From: Pectinophora gossypiella
Lineage: Eukaryota > Arthropoda > Insecta > Lepidoptera > Gelechiidae
Reading direction: 5' to 3'
Assembly: GCF_024362695.1 (NCBI RefSeq)
Contig: NC_065410.1
Span: 678,001 to 742,000, forward strand
DNA length: 64,000 nt
The translations under genes were made by a program, and so were the position numbers. Of the stretch, positions 1 through 8,944 are shown one piece after another; position 1 is the stretch's first letter; each line of letters starts with the position of its first letter. The notes under the pieces were generated by a model, which did no database searches, was not told the origin of the DNA, and saw nothing but the letters and a program-made list of their open reading frames with translations.

Positions 1-332
1 TATTCTAATGAAACTGTCCCGTACCTAGCTAGCCATGAACGCATTCGCCGCTAGTGTGATGCCCATTTGACCTGGATGACGGTGTTAAGGGAGCCTGATA
101 TTACGTAATCATAAAATAAAGCATACTACACAAGGAGACGAGATGCATTGTAAAGTACATTTCTTTATCAACTATTAATGTAGGTAATCGACTACATTTT
201 TGGACAAAACTTGTACAACAAAGTGACTCTGCCCACCTCAGTAGCGCAGTAAGTGTGATATTAGATATGTGTAATTACTTGTAGCTCTGTCTGGTCCATT
301 AGGGATAAAGCCGTGATTTATGTATGTTCACA
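1..332. other. unassigned intergenic DNA
   Basis: No open frame of convincing composition, no tRNA-like boxes and no inverted termini were seen. Ordinary AT-rich intergenic sequence. Confidence 0.5.
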
Positions 333-480
333 TCTTGTTCTATCCTATTGGTTGTGAGGTGGATAACCAACCTCGTCAATCCTGGTGCGAGGGTTATTAT
401 TGAGCCGCCAAATGCCCCTGACATGACTCATGTAACGACTACTTATTACATCAGTAAGCAGTAACCGGGACCAATGCCCA
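333..480 (-). mobile_element. SINE fragment (3' body, family S1)
   Basis: On the minus strand this matches the 3' half of the tRNA-derived SINE also present at 3549-3846 and 43601-43850. Shared blocks include GGTTGTGAGGTGGAT, the motif around CCCCTGACATGACTCATGT and CATCAGTAAG. The tRNA-like head is missing, so this copy is 5' truncated or eroded. The assignment rests on similarity to the other copies in the window. Confidence 0.7.
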
Positions 481-832
481 TTGTTTTTTTAACTATTGTG
501 TCTGGAAATCTTGGCCTCACAAGGATGAAACAAAACAATTTAAAAAATATTGATTAATATGGCCATCACTGGCACGTTTACCCTTTACTAGGGCAGGCAT
601 AAATAAAAGAGGTGGTAGCTGTTCACTCAAAAGTTAAATACCTTGAACAGCTGATTGCTACGTAGTGTTGTGCAAATTTGAATTTATTACATGAAGACCT
701 GGAATTCAATTGCTCATAACTAATGCAAATATGAATTTAGGCGGCCAATACTCTCGCATGTGATTTGTAGATAGTGACAGAGTAGGCACACTTCGGGTTG
801 ATACCCCCGTTCCGTTACACCCTGTAGAATTG
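481..832. other. unassigned intergenic DNA
   Basis: AT-rich with short poly-A runs. Nothing repeated elsewhere in the window was recognised. Confidence 0.45.
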
Positions 833-952
833 AAAATAATTAAAAAAAAACATGACTTTTGCGACGGTAAATTCCACTTGATATCAACTCAGAATCATGG
901 TTTGAATCATCCCCCGCAGTATTCGTTACGATGTCACTAACACCCTGTATAC
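833..952 (-). repeat. interspersed repeat R1 (GTTAGTGACATCGTAACG family)
   Basis: One of five copies of a roughly 100-120 bp repeat whose plus-sense begins near GTTAGTGACATCGTAACG, continues with GATGATTCAGACCATGATT and ends with AGTGGAATTTTCCGTCGCA. Other copies lie at 4130-4255, 5963-6050, 48070-48183 and 48885-48990. No coding capacity or inverted termini are visible. The element class is unknown; it could be the end of a larger transposon. Confidence 0.65.
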
Positions 953-1012
953 CCTCATTGATTTAAAAGATGTGTTGCTGTTGCAGTTTCTTGTCATTTC
1001 TTCTCCTCAGCC

Positions 1013-1083
1013 ATAACACCGGGATTCAAACTCGTGACTCTACAACGTAAGTCACGCGTTCTCCGAACTGGGCTACCACGGAT
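1013..1083 (-). mobile_element. SINE head, tRNA-like
   Basis: The minus strand reads CGTGGTAGCCCAGTTCGGAG, an A-box-like segment, then GAGTTTGAATCCCGG, a B-box-like segment about 40 bp later. That is the layout of a tRNA-derived pol III promoter. No acceptor stem closes, and no full SINE body follows, so this is a SINE head fragment rather than a tRNA gene. Confidence 0.55.
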
Positions 1084-2189
1084 TTAATTTAATGTCGTTT
1101 TTAATTAATATAATTTTCAATCATCTAAATGCATCCCTGCACCGGGAATTGTGAGTTGGGCCATGAAATAATAAGCTCCACAGTTCCTTCCCATATTTTT
1201 CAATAATGTTCTGTCGTGTTAAATATTTTTTTTTAAATCGGACTGCTGGTTTGGCGGCGAGGATGTGCTGCCAAAGGATGTTTTTGGGGTACCGAACAGA
1301 GCATAGTACCCCGCTAGTCACGAGTTGGTAGTGTGACTAGGGATTGACGATCCAACGGTGTTATGTTGGAAGTTGTATATATGCGTCTTGCTGTGTAAAC
1401 TTCGATATCGCGTTTCAGGGCTGCTTTAAGACTGCATTATTGAATGTGGCGCCATCTGTTGCATGTTTGCGGAACTAGCTGGCCAATTAGTTGGGTCTGC
1501 CACGTACAGCTGGTATAGTAAAATAATTTATTATTGTTTTGATTATTTGTTTTTATTGTTTTTGCTATGATTTGACTATGGTAAATTGACCTTGCGTGGA
1601 TCATAATCTACTTTCAAGCATCTCAGCTAAGTTTCTGCCGCATCAGCATCAGCTAAGTCTTGGCGGCTTGGTGGTCTATCACCTGTCAAATGATGTAGGG
1701 GAAAACATGTGATACTCATTTTTGTTTTTGCAATATTGCGGCCACGCTTGGTGTGTGTGCAATCCTAACTTACAGGCTAGTTTCCAACTAGTCAAATCAG
1801 TTACTTTTACTAAACGTCAAAACACGAAATTATTATGGAATCTGTACGAAAATGCAACCTGGGACGTCGTAGGAAAATATGATAAAATGTCGCGATTATT
1901 ATTATATTTTTTATGTGGGCTTTAGGTGGCCACAACACCAAAATTCATTAATGAATTAATTAGTGCAGTAAAGCCTATTTATTTATATTGTGAACCTTCA
2001 TTGTCCAAATTGTTCTGTTCATGATTTGTGTGGTAAATAAATATTAACCGACGATTATAAAAGCTTCCTTCATAAGTAATGACGGTTAAATTAGGTATTG
2101 TAATTGTCAGCCCTATAGAACGGTAACTCTCTCCTCGCTCTAATTGGAATCGGACGCCGATCTTACCCCCTCTGGATCTTACTTCAGTC
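1084..2189. other. unassigned intergenic DNA
   Basis: Contains only short frames with no recognisable domain, for example a 67-codon frame at 1722-1925. No repeats shared with the rest of the window were found. Confidence 0.45.
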
Positions 2190-2526
2190 TTAACACGTTG
2201 ACAGTCCAGTGACCCATATAAGGGTCATGACAGACTAGCACCATACGTCCATGACCCATACATGGATCATGGACCTTGAAAGTTTTAATTTTTTCATGAT
2301 AATAAGAGATATTTATGGTTTACTTCATATTGCACTCAATATGTATTGTGAAGTGCTTCGAATATAATTTATTATAATTTATGTTTTTAATATGACGTAT
2401 GTTTTTAGTACGACGGGATTACGGGCGTGAGTTTATGTGTGTATGTATTTAATATGACGTATAAAAATTGAAGAAATATGCGGGACTTATAAGGAAGCCA
2501 AACATTTTGAACTGTCAACGTGTTAA
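2190..2526. mobile_element. MITE with TTAA ends, piggyBac-like
   Basis: The left end 2190-2205 reads TTAACACGTTGACAGT and the right end 2511-2526 is its exact reverse complement, a perfect 16-bp terminal inverted repeat including TTAA at each outer edge. TTAA is the target duplicated by piggyBac-superfamily elements. The 337-bp interior has no coding capacity and carries smaller palindromes such as GACCCATATAAGGGTC near 2211. I infer a non-autonomous piggyBac-type element; no transposase is present to prove it. Confidence 0.75.
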
Positions 2527-2910
2527 ATGGCGGTAAGCTGCACAGGGGTAAGAAAGATAGCGCGGACGTTCTGTCTCGCTTTCACCTCTGTGCTGCTGCG
2601 TAAACTAGCCTAAACTCGGATATCAAACAGGTATAAACAATAATTCCTTATTAAACACAAATTACATAGAAAATTAACAAAAATACCAATGATAGTTAAT
2701 GAACATCGGAATGAACAAATCAGTGAATACAAATTAATATTACAGTGCAGTGTTCAGATACGGATGAACTGAAACTTTAATGATACGTAATTTCATTTCA
2801 GAACCAAATAATTTTCATAACGATGGCGTATTGTTACTGTTGTGCATAACAAATAATAACTTGTTAAACGCAATTTTATTACGGTGGAAAGTATGAGTGT
2901 GGTGGTGAAA

Positions 2911-2996
2911 TATGTCAGGATCTAAGCAAATGGAATTCCGTAGTCTCTGGTTACTCCGGCGGGAAATAGGCGTGAGTTTATGTATATATGTGTATA
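2911..2996 (+). mobile_element. LINE 3' end fragment (family L-RTE)
   Basis: Matches the end of a non-LTR element also seen at 42424-42592 (+) and 52352-52529 (-): TGTCAGGATC, then AAATGGAATTC, then GGGAAATAGGCGTGAGTTTA and a TATG-like tail. In the best copy the translated end reads SKWNSIVSAYPGGK-stop, the usual look of a LINE ORF2 C terminus. Here only the last ~85 bp remain. Confidence 0.7.
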
Positions 2997-3175
2997 TTAC
3001 GGTAGAATAGGTACGGTAGTATGTAGGTACATATATTCACGTCTGTTGTCACAGATTAGGTAATAATTTGCCATTGATTCCATAAGTATATTCAAAACCA
3101 AAGTTGTCAGAAGACATCTCATAGCAATTCCAACTGCCGTAAGCGAGTCATTTGTCTGGGCAAGTGGTAAGTCAG

Positions 3176-3262
3176 GAGGACTCGGTGGTGTAATGGTTAA
3201 CACGCTCGTCGGCTCGGCTCGGCTTGACAAGAGCTGCGAGTTCAAATCCCGTCGGAGTCAGG
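3176..3262 (+). mobile_element. tRNA-like SINE head
   Basis: GGTGGTGTAATGGTTAACAC resembles an A box and GAGTTCAAATCCC a B box about 40 bp downstream. The predicted acceptor arms pair only over about 5 bp and the middle contains a CGGCT repeat, so a functional tRNA gene is unlikely. Best read as the head of a degenerate SINE. Confidence 0.5.
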
Positions 3263-3548
3263 AATTTTTACGATTTAAATTTTCTCCTTGTGAGTTTCCT
3301 TAAACACGGGTAAGTGCTGTAAAAACAAAAAAAAATCTAAATTACTTTTCTACTGTTTTACACGATCGTCGGATGTTTTGGTTTGCAATCATTCATTGTT
3401 TGATGCGGATCAAATTGGCGGGCAATTGAATGTATATTTTGTTACAAATTTATCCAGAAATCCGGTATTTATCTCTGTCAGTGCTAATAAAGGGTGTTAG
3501 TGACACCGTAACGAAAATAAAAGAAAATTACCGTATACTTGATTGTAC

Positions 3549-3846
3549 TTCTTCTTCTTCTACCGTGTGGGTTGTGTGGTGGAATACCAACCTCATTAAA
3601 CCTGGTGTCGGGGTTACTATTCGCCAAAGGCCCCTGACCTGACTCATGTAGCGACTACTTACTTACATCAGTAAGTAGTAACCGGGAGCAACGGCTTAAC
3701 GTGCCTTTCGAAGCACGGATCATCTTACATTCGAATAAATCAAACTAGGTATCACAAAGTAATTTTTGTGATATTTCCCCACCGGGATTCGAACTCGGGA
3801 CCTCCGGATCATAAGCCTAACGCTCAAACACTGGACCACGGATGCC
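3549..3846 (-). mobile_element. SINE S1, near full length
   Basis: Reading the minus strand, a tRNA-like head (ATCCGTGGTCCAGTGTTTGA, then GAGTTCGAATCCCGG) is followed by the core CGTGCTTCGAAAGGCACG, then AAGCCGTTG and the body ending near GTGGGTTGTG with a GAAGAA tail. This is the most complete S1 copy and the reference for the fragments at 333-480, 39815-39920, 40652-40700, 43601-43850 and 61978-62099. Transcription would be by RNA polymerase III from the internal boxes; mobilisation would need a LINE in trans. Confidence 0.8.
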
Positions 3847-3996
3847 GTTGGTAGATGTTTTTTGTCAGAATGTTCAATTGAGATGTAGATTTTCTGCTGC
3901 GCTACAATGTAAATTGAATAGTCGCAAGATTACGTATACATAGTCTAGCGATAAAAACAACTCATTATTCGATTTATATCGATGATTTTTGATGTC

Positions 3997-4054
3997 AAAT
4001 CTTAAGGGTAAGCGGACCTTGTGAGAAACGGGATAACACTAGGAAGATGATGAT
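3997..4054 (+). mobile_element. SINE S2 3' tail fragment
   Basis: GGGTAAGCGGACCTTGTGAG, ACGGGATAAC and a GATGATGAT tail match the 3' end of the S2 SINE at 42725-42793. Only the tail is present. Confidence 0.6.
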
Positions 4055-4129
4055 GATTTTTAATTCATTTGTCTTTTTCATTGTAAATTAGTGTTCTATG
4101 CAGCTTAAAACACAATATAGGATTGAAAA

Positions 4130-4255
4130 TAACATACAAAACACTAAAATTTTCATGAATTTTCCGACAGGAAAATTCTACTTGTTATGAACTAACAATC
4201 ATGGTCTGAATCATTCCACGAAGTTTTCGTTACGGTGTTACTAACACGCAGTATT
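4130..4255 (-). repeat. interspersed repeat R1 copy
   Basis: Minus-sense copy of the R1 repeat. It keeps the AACAATCATGGTCTGAATCA block and the TTACGGTGTTACTAACAC end, with more divergence than the 48.1-kb and 48.9-kb copies. Confidence 0.6.
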
Positions 4256-4529
4256 GTTTATATACTAGGAAAATCAGTGTCACAGTATAACTATCTATCT
4301 ACTCAGCCTGTGTTGTGAATTAACGTAAATTTGAAATAGATTTAGAACCTATGGGTATTCCAGAAGGTTTTAAAAAGAATAAAGACGACTTGCACCTTCT
4401 GATGACTTATTTACTGTGAGGAGGGTTGAACCACGCCCAAACACACAGCAAGAAGAAAGCGCCTGCAGGAAAAGTAATATCTATACTTAATTAAATAATG
4501 ATTTGCTCCGCATACGACGACAGGCGCTT

Positions 4530-5384
4530 AAACACGAGGTGGTGCTGTTTGCAGGTGATACCTCCTTACTTTTTAAAGTAAAGAGACGACAAGATTCCTT
4601 TGACGATGTAAACAACGCCATTTCAGAGGTAGTGGATTGGTTTACTGTAAACAACCTGCTACTTAATGAAAATAAAACAAAATACCTATGTTTATTTTAC
4701 GTTGTCGAATGTTAGTAGGCCCCTCGATTCTATTATTGTAAAAAATAAGGAATTGGACCTCACGGATACTGCTGTATTTTTGGAAATTACTTTGGACGTT
4801 AAGTTGCAATGGAGTCCTCATTTGATAAGTTGTCCAAAAGGCTCAGCTCAGCAGCATTCGCGGTCAAAAAAATTCGTTTAATAACCGATGTAGAAACCGC
4901 GCGATTAGTTTATTTTGCCTACTTCCACAGTCTAATGTCGTACGGCATCTTGCTGTGGGGTCATGCTGCAGATATGAACAGCATTTTTGTTCTGCAAAAG
5001 CGAGCCATTCGGGCGATTTACAAATTGGGACCCAAGATGTCACTTAGAAATAAATTTAAAGAAATTAATATTTTAACTTTGGCATCACAATATATCTTTG
5101 AAAACTTAATATATGTAAAAAAACATATAGGATTATTTGCAAAAAATAGCGATCGGCACATTGTTAATACCAGGAATAAAAATAAACTTGCTTTACAAGT
5201 CAGTCGATTACATAAGATTACTAAATCTTTTAAGGGGCAATGTATACGTTTTTACAATAAGATTCCCATTGACATTCAGAATTTGCCTTTCAACTGTTTT
5301 AAGACAGTAGTTAAACAAAAACTTTACAAAAAAGGTTATTATAAAGTTAGTGATTATTTAGAAGATATGAATGCATGGGATTAA
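4530..5384 (+). pseudogene. LINE reverse transcriptase C-terminal fragment
   Basis: The frame starts within the palm domain (KHEVVLFAGDTSLLFKVKRR), continues as DWFTVNNLLLNENKTK, shifts frame near 4690 and again near 4810, then runs open to 5384. The last 191-codon piece holds AYFHSLMSYGILLWG and LQKRAIRAIYKLG, typical of the thumb and C-terminal region of insect jockey-like ORF2. The catalytic FADD box reads FAGD, losing one of the two metal-binding aspartates. With two frameshifts and no endonuclease domain, the copy is dead. Confidence 0.8.
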
Positions 5385-5638
5385 CTGTCTGAGAACCGAT
5401 ATTAGGCAGCTAAATTACTCAATTGTATACCAATATTTTATGTTTTATGTTTATTTTTTTAAAGAACGTCTAGGGCCCTGTGCCGAGGTTTTTCTTGCAG
5501 CTTCTTTTCCCCGGCTATACAGGTTGTGAGAAGCTGCAGTAGTTTTAGGCGGATGAGACGTTCGTTATGTAAAATTGACGATTCAAAGTGTAACTATGTT
5601 ACCTACTGAATAAAGATATTTTTGAATTTGAATTTGAA
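4530..5638 (+). mobile_element. 5'-truncated jockey-type LINE, decayed
   Basis: A non-LTR retrotransposon remnant: the C-terminal half of the reverse transcriptase (4530-5384), then about 250 bp of 3' UTR ending in AATAAAGATATTTTTG and a GAATTT repeat tail at 5618-5638. The same 3' UTR recurs at 7211-7455, so this family inserted at least twice within 3 kb. Family placement (jockey clade) is from the look of the RT C terminus and the short A/T-rich repeat tail; it was not tested by alignment. Confidence 0.8.
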
Positions 5639-5962
5639 CAGCCTGTATCCACCAACTGGTGGGTATAGGCCTCCTCTCTTTTACGCCATCCTTTCAGGTC
5701 CTGTGCAAGTGGCATTCATTGCTTTCCGGCATAGTATAACCATATATTCAACGTAAGTAGATAGGTATATATAGGTAGTAGGGCACAGCTGCTGTATGCA
5801 AATGCAAGTGGATGCGATTATGATGACGCATTCGTATTCCAATTGAATTGATGCAATCCAGGTGGCCTGAATGGACTGGGCCAATATGCTCCTTTAGTTC
5901 GAGGATAGTTACTATATATAGATAGTACAGTACCGTACTATAATATATGTAAATACAGAATA

Positions 5963-6050
5963 CAGGGCGTTAGTGACATCGTAACGAAAACTTTGAGGGA
6001 TGATTCAGATCATGATTCTGAGTTCATATCAAGTGGAATTGGCCAGGGTT
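5963..6050 (+). repeat. interspersed repeat R1 copy
   Basis: Plus-sense R1: AGGGCGTTAGTGACATCGTA at the start, then GGGATGATTCAGATCATGAT and ATCAAGTGGAATT. It ends at GGCCAGGG, earlier than the other copies. Confidence 0.65.
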
Positions 6051-7210
6051 ATAGTGACGGTGACTTCGTGTAGGACGCAGCAAACTGCGCAGGTTACAGT
6101 CACGTTGCTGAACCTGTCTAAATAGATAAACGTCTACGTTCGTATTTATTATTCTTACTTCTTACTTGTAAAAACATAACACGTATTAAAACGGTTCGCT
6201 AGACGCGCGAATTTATTTTATTTTTATGTATTTTCACCCACCACTATTTGCACGTTCATAGCGTTGCTCTGACGTCATCATTCACCGACGAAATGAAAAC
6301 TGTCGTGTAAACCAGCGTGTAGAGCTACTTTATGTAGGATACATCGACCATACAACCAAATAGGCTCCTAACATGTTTAATTTTTCGCAAAGAATTCACT
6401 TTGTCAAATAGCTTAGGTAGGGGAGTTAGTGAGGTAAACGCGACGATTGGCTCCATTAAGATTTTAAACACGTCGACAAGTCACGGAAGCGATCCCGATT
6501 TGTCTAACGAACGTTGTCATGCGGCAGCTTTTATCTGACATATTAGTCAGATGTGTTGACAGAAGCTGTTCTGTTATTAAGTGTCTAGAGGCCGTGTTGT
6601 CGATGCGTCGTGTAAACCAGCGTGTAGAGCTAGTTTATGTTGGAGAATATGAAATGGCGAGACTCGACGGAGAATAGCAGTTTGTTTGGCGAAATTATGA
6701 GGAATTCTTTGCGAAGGAATTCTAAGGAAAATACTTTACATTGTAAGATATGTGGAACAATTCCTTCTGTTAAAGAATAGTGTGGATATTACGTCATACA
6801 GACAGGTCCAGTTAATTACAGATGCGGCTTTTCTTAACGTGGCTTATTGTAGATTTGCCGCAAATGGTATTAACTACTTGGACGGACAAATGGGGAGTGC
6901 CAGAAGCGACCAATAATCTGACATTCTTACCGGAAAGGAAAACCAGCCTAATAGGGTAGGTATTTCACTGGGTCAAAGATATAAAATTATAATCTAGAAA
7001 TAGAAGCCGATTCAAGATGACAGCAAATCAACTACATTTTTCATTTGGCTTAATTTTCGAATTTTAATTACGAATTAAGAAAAAATGAGTATGATGGTTG
7101 ACTGCTTCTATAGATGACGTCACTCGCGCAGTATTTAGTAAAATGTATCTCCTCATTTCATTTAACTAAGTTGTAAATAATCTGTTATAGTTTATGTCAC
7201 TCTAAAAACC
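6051..7210. other. unassigned DNA with a 26-bp direct repeat
   Basis: GTGTAAACCAGCGTGTAGAG occurs twice, near 6304 and near 6610, continuing as CTA-C/G-TTTATGT in both. A short copy of repeat R2 (GGCTTATTGTAGATTTGCCG) lies at 6841-6900. No frame with domain-like content was seen. Confidence 0.5.
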
Positions 7211-7455
7211 CTTCTGGGAACTGATATTACGCAACCAAATTACTAAACTGTACAATACTTTACGTTTTTTTTTTGAAGAACGTCTAGGGCCCTGTGCCGA
7301 GGTTTTTCTTGCAGCTTATTTTCCCCGGTTATACAGGTTGTGAGAAGCTGCAGTAGTTTTAGGCAGATGAGACGTTCGTTATGTAAAAATTGCCGATTCA
7401 AGGTGTAACTATGTTGCCTACCTAATAAAGATATTTTTGAATTTGAATTTGAACA
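7211..7455 (+). mobile_element. jockey-type LINE, 3' UTR only
   Basis: About 245 bp nearly identical to the 3' UTR at 5395-5638, including GAACGTCTAGGGCCCTGTGC, the GAGACGTTCGTTATG block and the AATAAAGATATTTTTG plus GAATTT tail. It is extremely 5' truncated, the common outcome of incomplete target-primed reverse transcription. Confidence 0.8.
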
Positions 7456-8214
7456 CATTTTCTCAGGGATAGTAAAATTGTGGGTTTACACACGATGTAC
7501 GATCATGTTTAAAAATATAGGGACTTACAAGTACTTTAGAACCCTGTTGCATTAACATAATTTTATATTTTCTTTTCATTTGTCAAATAATTTACTGCGA
7601 CAGCGTTCTAAAATATATACAACACATACTTTTAAATGCGACCGTACGTAAAAAGTATCACACTTTTTTGTTAAGAAACTATAATAACTACCTATTCTTT
7701 TACCTTTAAAACGGAGACTACAAAGTTTCCATTCTCTGAAGTTCTTAGTTTCCCGGATGATTTATGGGCATTTTTTTACAGCGAGCGTTTCGTTGCTGCT
7801 AGAGTACTAAGCAATATATTATAATGTTCTGCATTCCGCGGACGGAGCGGGTCAGACGAACTGAGATTCTTCCCGCCTTCCTCGTGATTCATGCGCTATT
7901 AGTAACGGGATTTGCTTTCAAAATATTTCTTTTCAGACTAGGGTTTAATCCAGTACCCGTACGACGTGTCTCCGGTATAACATACATACATAAACTCACG
8001 CCTATTTCCCACCGGGCTAAGCTGAGACTACTTAAAGCTAAACTTGAAATATACGTTCATTTAGGACTGGACTTTTGCAGCGTATCGTACTATGCGTATC
8101 TATGACTACCGCATTAAGATATAATCGTGAGATTATGTTAAGTTATATTTTTAATACTAATAAAACCAATCTCGCAAAATACGAGGATGGCTTTTTACAA
8201 TGCAGTACTTGGCC
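7456..8214. other. mostly unassigned; contains a LINE tail piece at 7979-8030
   Basis: Inside, 7979-8030 on the minus strand matches the 3' end of family L-RTE (CATACATAAACTCACGCC, then TATTTCCCACCGGG). The rest shows no recognisable feature. Confidence 0.5.
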
Positions 8215-8752
8215 CTTGGTCTTGGTTCCATACAAGACCATTAACCCGGCCCCAGGGGGAACAGAGTCATCTTCTCTGCCCTCCACTAGGGCAATTCCTG
8301 TTCGGCGCGTCCTTGCCGCGGGGGTGGGCGCCTCTTACTTCAGTAGGCCGGAGTGAGATGGTGGCTGAGTTCGAATAGGGACCCAGACCTACGGGGTATA
8401 ACGTAGAACCCTTGCCCAGGGTTACGGGTGAAGACCTCAACGGCTGCAGAGGCGGAGATGGGAGCCATCGGTACGGCAATGCAGGACGGAAGGGGCATGT
8501 CACAGGGACTGTAACCTGGAACCTGACAGAGGGCAGCAGTAACTGTCAGTACTATTCAGAGGCAGAGGACAGGAGTCCTAGTATGGCTTTGTAATAGACT
8601 ACTCTGGGCGCCATCCCACTCGCGTCAGACAGAGTACTGCGGGGCGGAAGGCAAGAGGGAAACCACTGCCCTATTTTTCCCTAAAAAGTAGCATGGAGAG
8701 TATTCGGAAAATGCTACACCGACAAGAGCGTGGCTCTTAAATTGATGATGAT
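8215..8752 (+). mobile_element. retroposon family T (non-coding, LINE-like tail)
   Basis: About 530 bp found again, inverted, at 45433-45935 and partly at 46900-47003. It shows no domain-bearing frame. Its final 45 or so bases (CTACACCGACAAGAGCGTGG, then CTCTTAAATTGATGATGATG) are shared with the ends of the coding LINE at 35500-35850 and 61011-61278. It may be a SINE using that LINE's tail, or a 3' UTR variant of the same LINE. Confidence 0.65.
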
Positions 8753-8766
8753 GACTTGTCCCTACC

Positions 8767-8940
8767 CTGAAGTACGGTAGTGAATGTTGGGTATGGCAGA
8801 AGAAGCATGAAAGTAGGATTAATGTCGTATAATGAGGTCTTTGCGTAGCATCTGCGGTGTTGAGTGACAGAGTGAGAAACAGTGTCATAAGACAGATATG
8901 TGCTGTATAAGACGAAGATTGAGAAGGGAATGTTAGGTTA
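8767..8940 (+). pseudogene. LINE reverse transcriptase C-terminal remnant
   Basis: Translation gives LKYGSECWVWQKKHESRINV, then after a frame change MRSLRSICGV and LSDRVRNSVIRQ. This is the familiar post-palm region of insect LINE ORF2 proteins. Stops and frameshifts interrupt it, and it is cut off at the left edge of the tandem array near 8945. Confidence 0.7.
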
Positions 8941-8944
8941 GGTT

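Noticed and set aside
7824..8105. 93-codon frame as a host exon
   Set aside because: Its second half overlaps an inverted LINE tail (7979-8030), so the frame is a chance fusion.
8267..8594. Overlapping frames at 8.2-8.6 kb as genes
   Set aside because: The interval is the repeated family T, present inverted at 45.4 kb where the frames are not kept.
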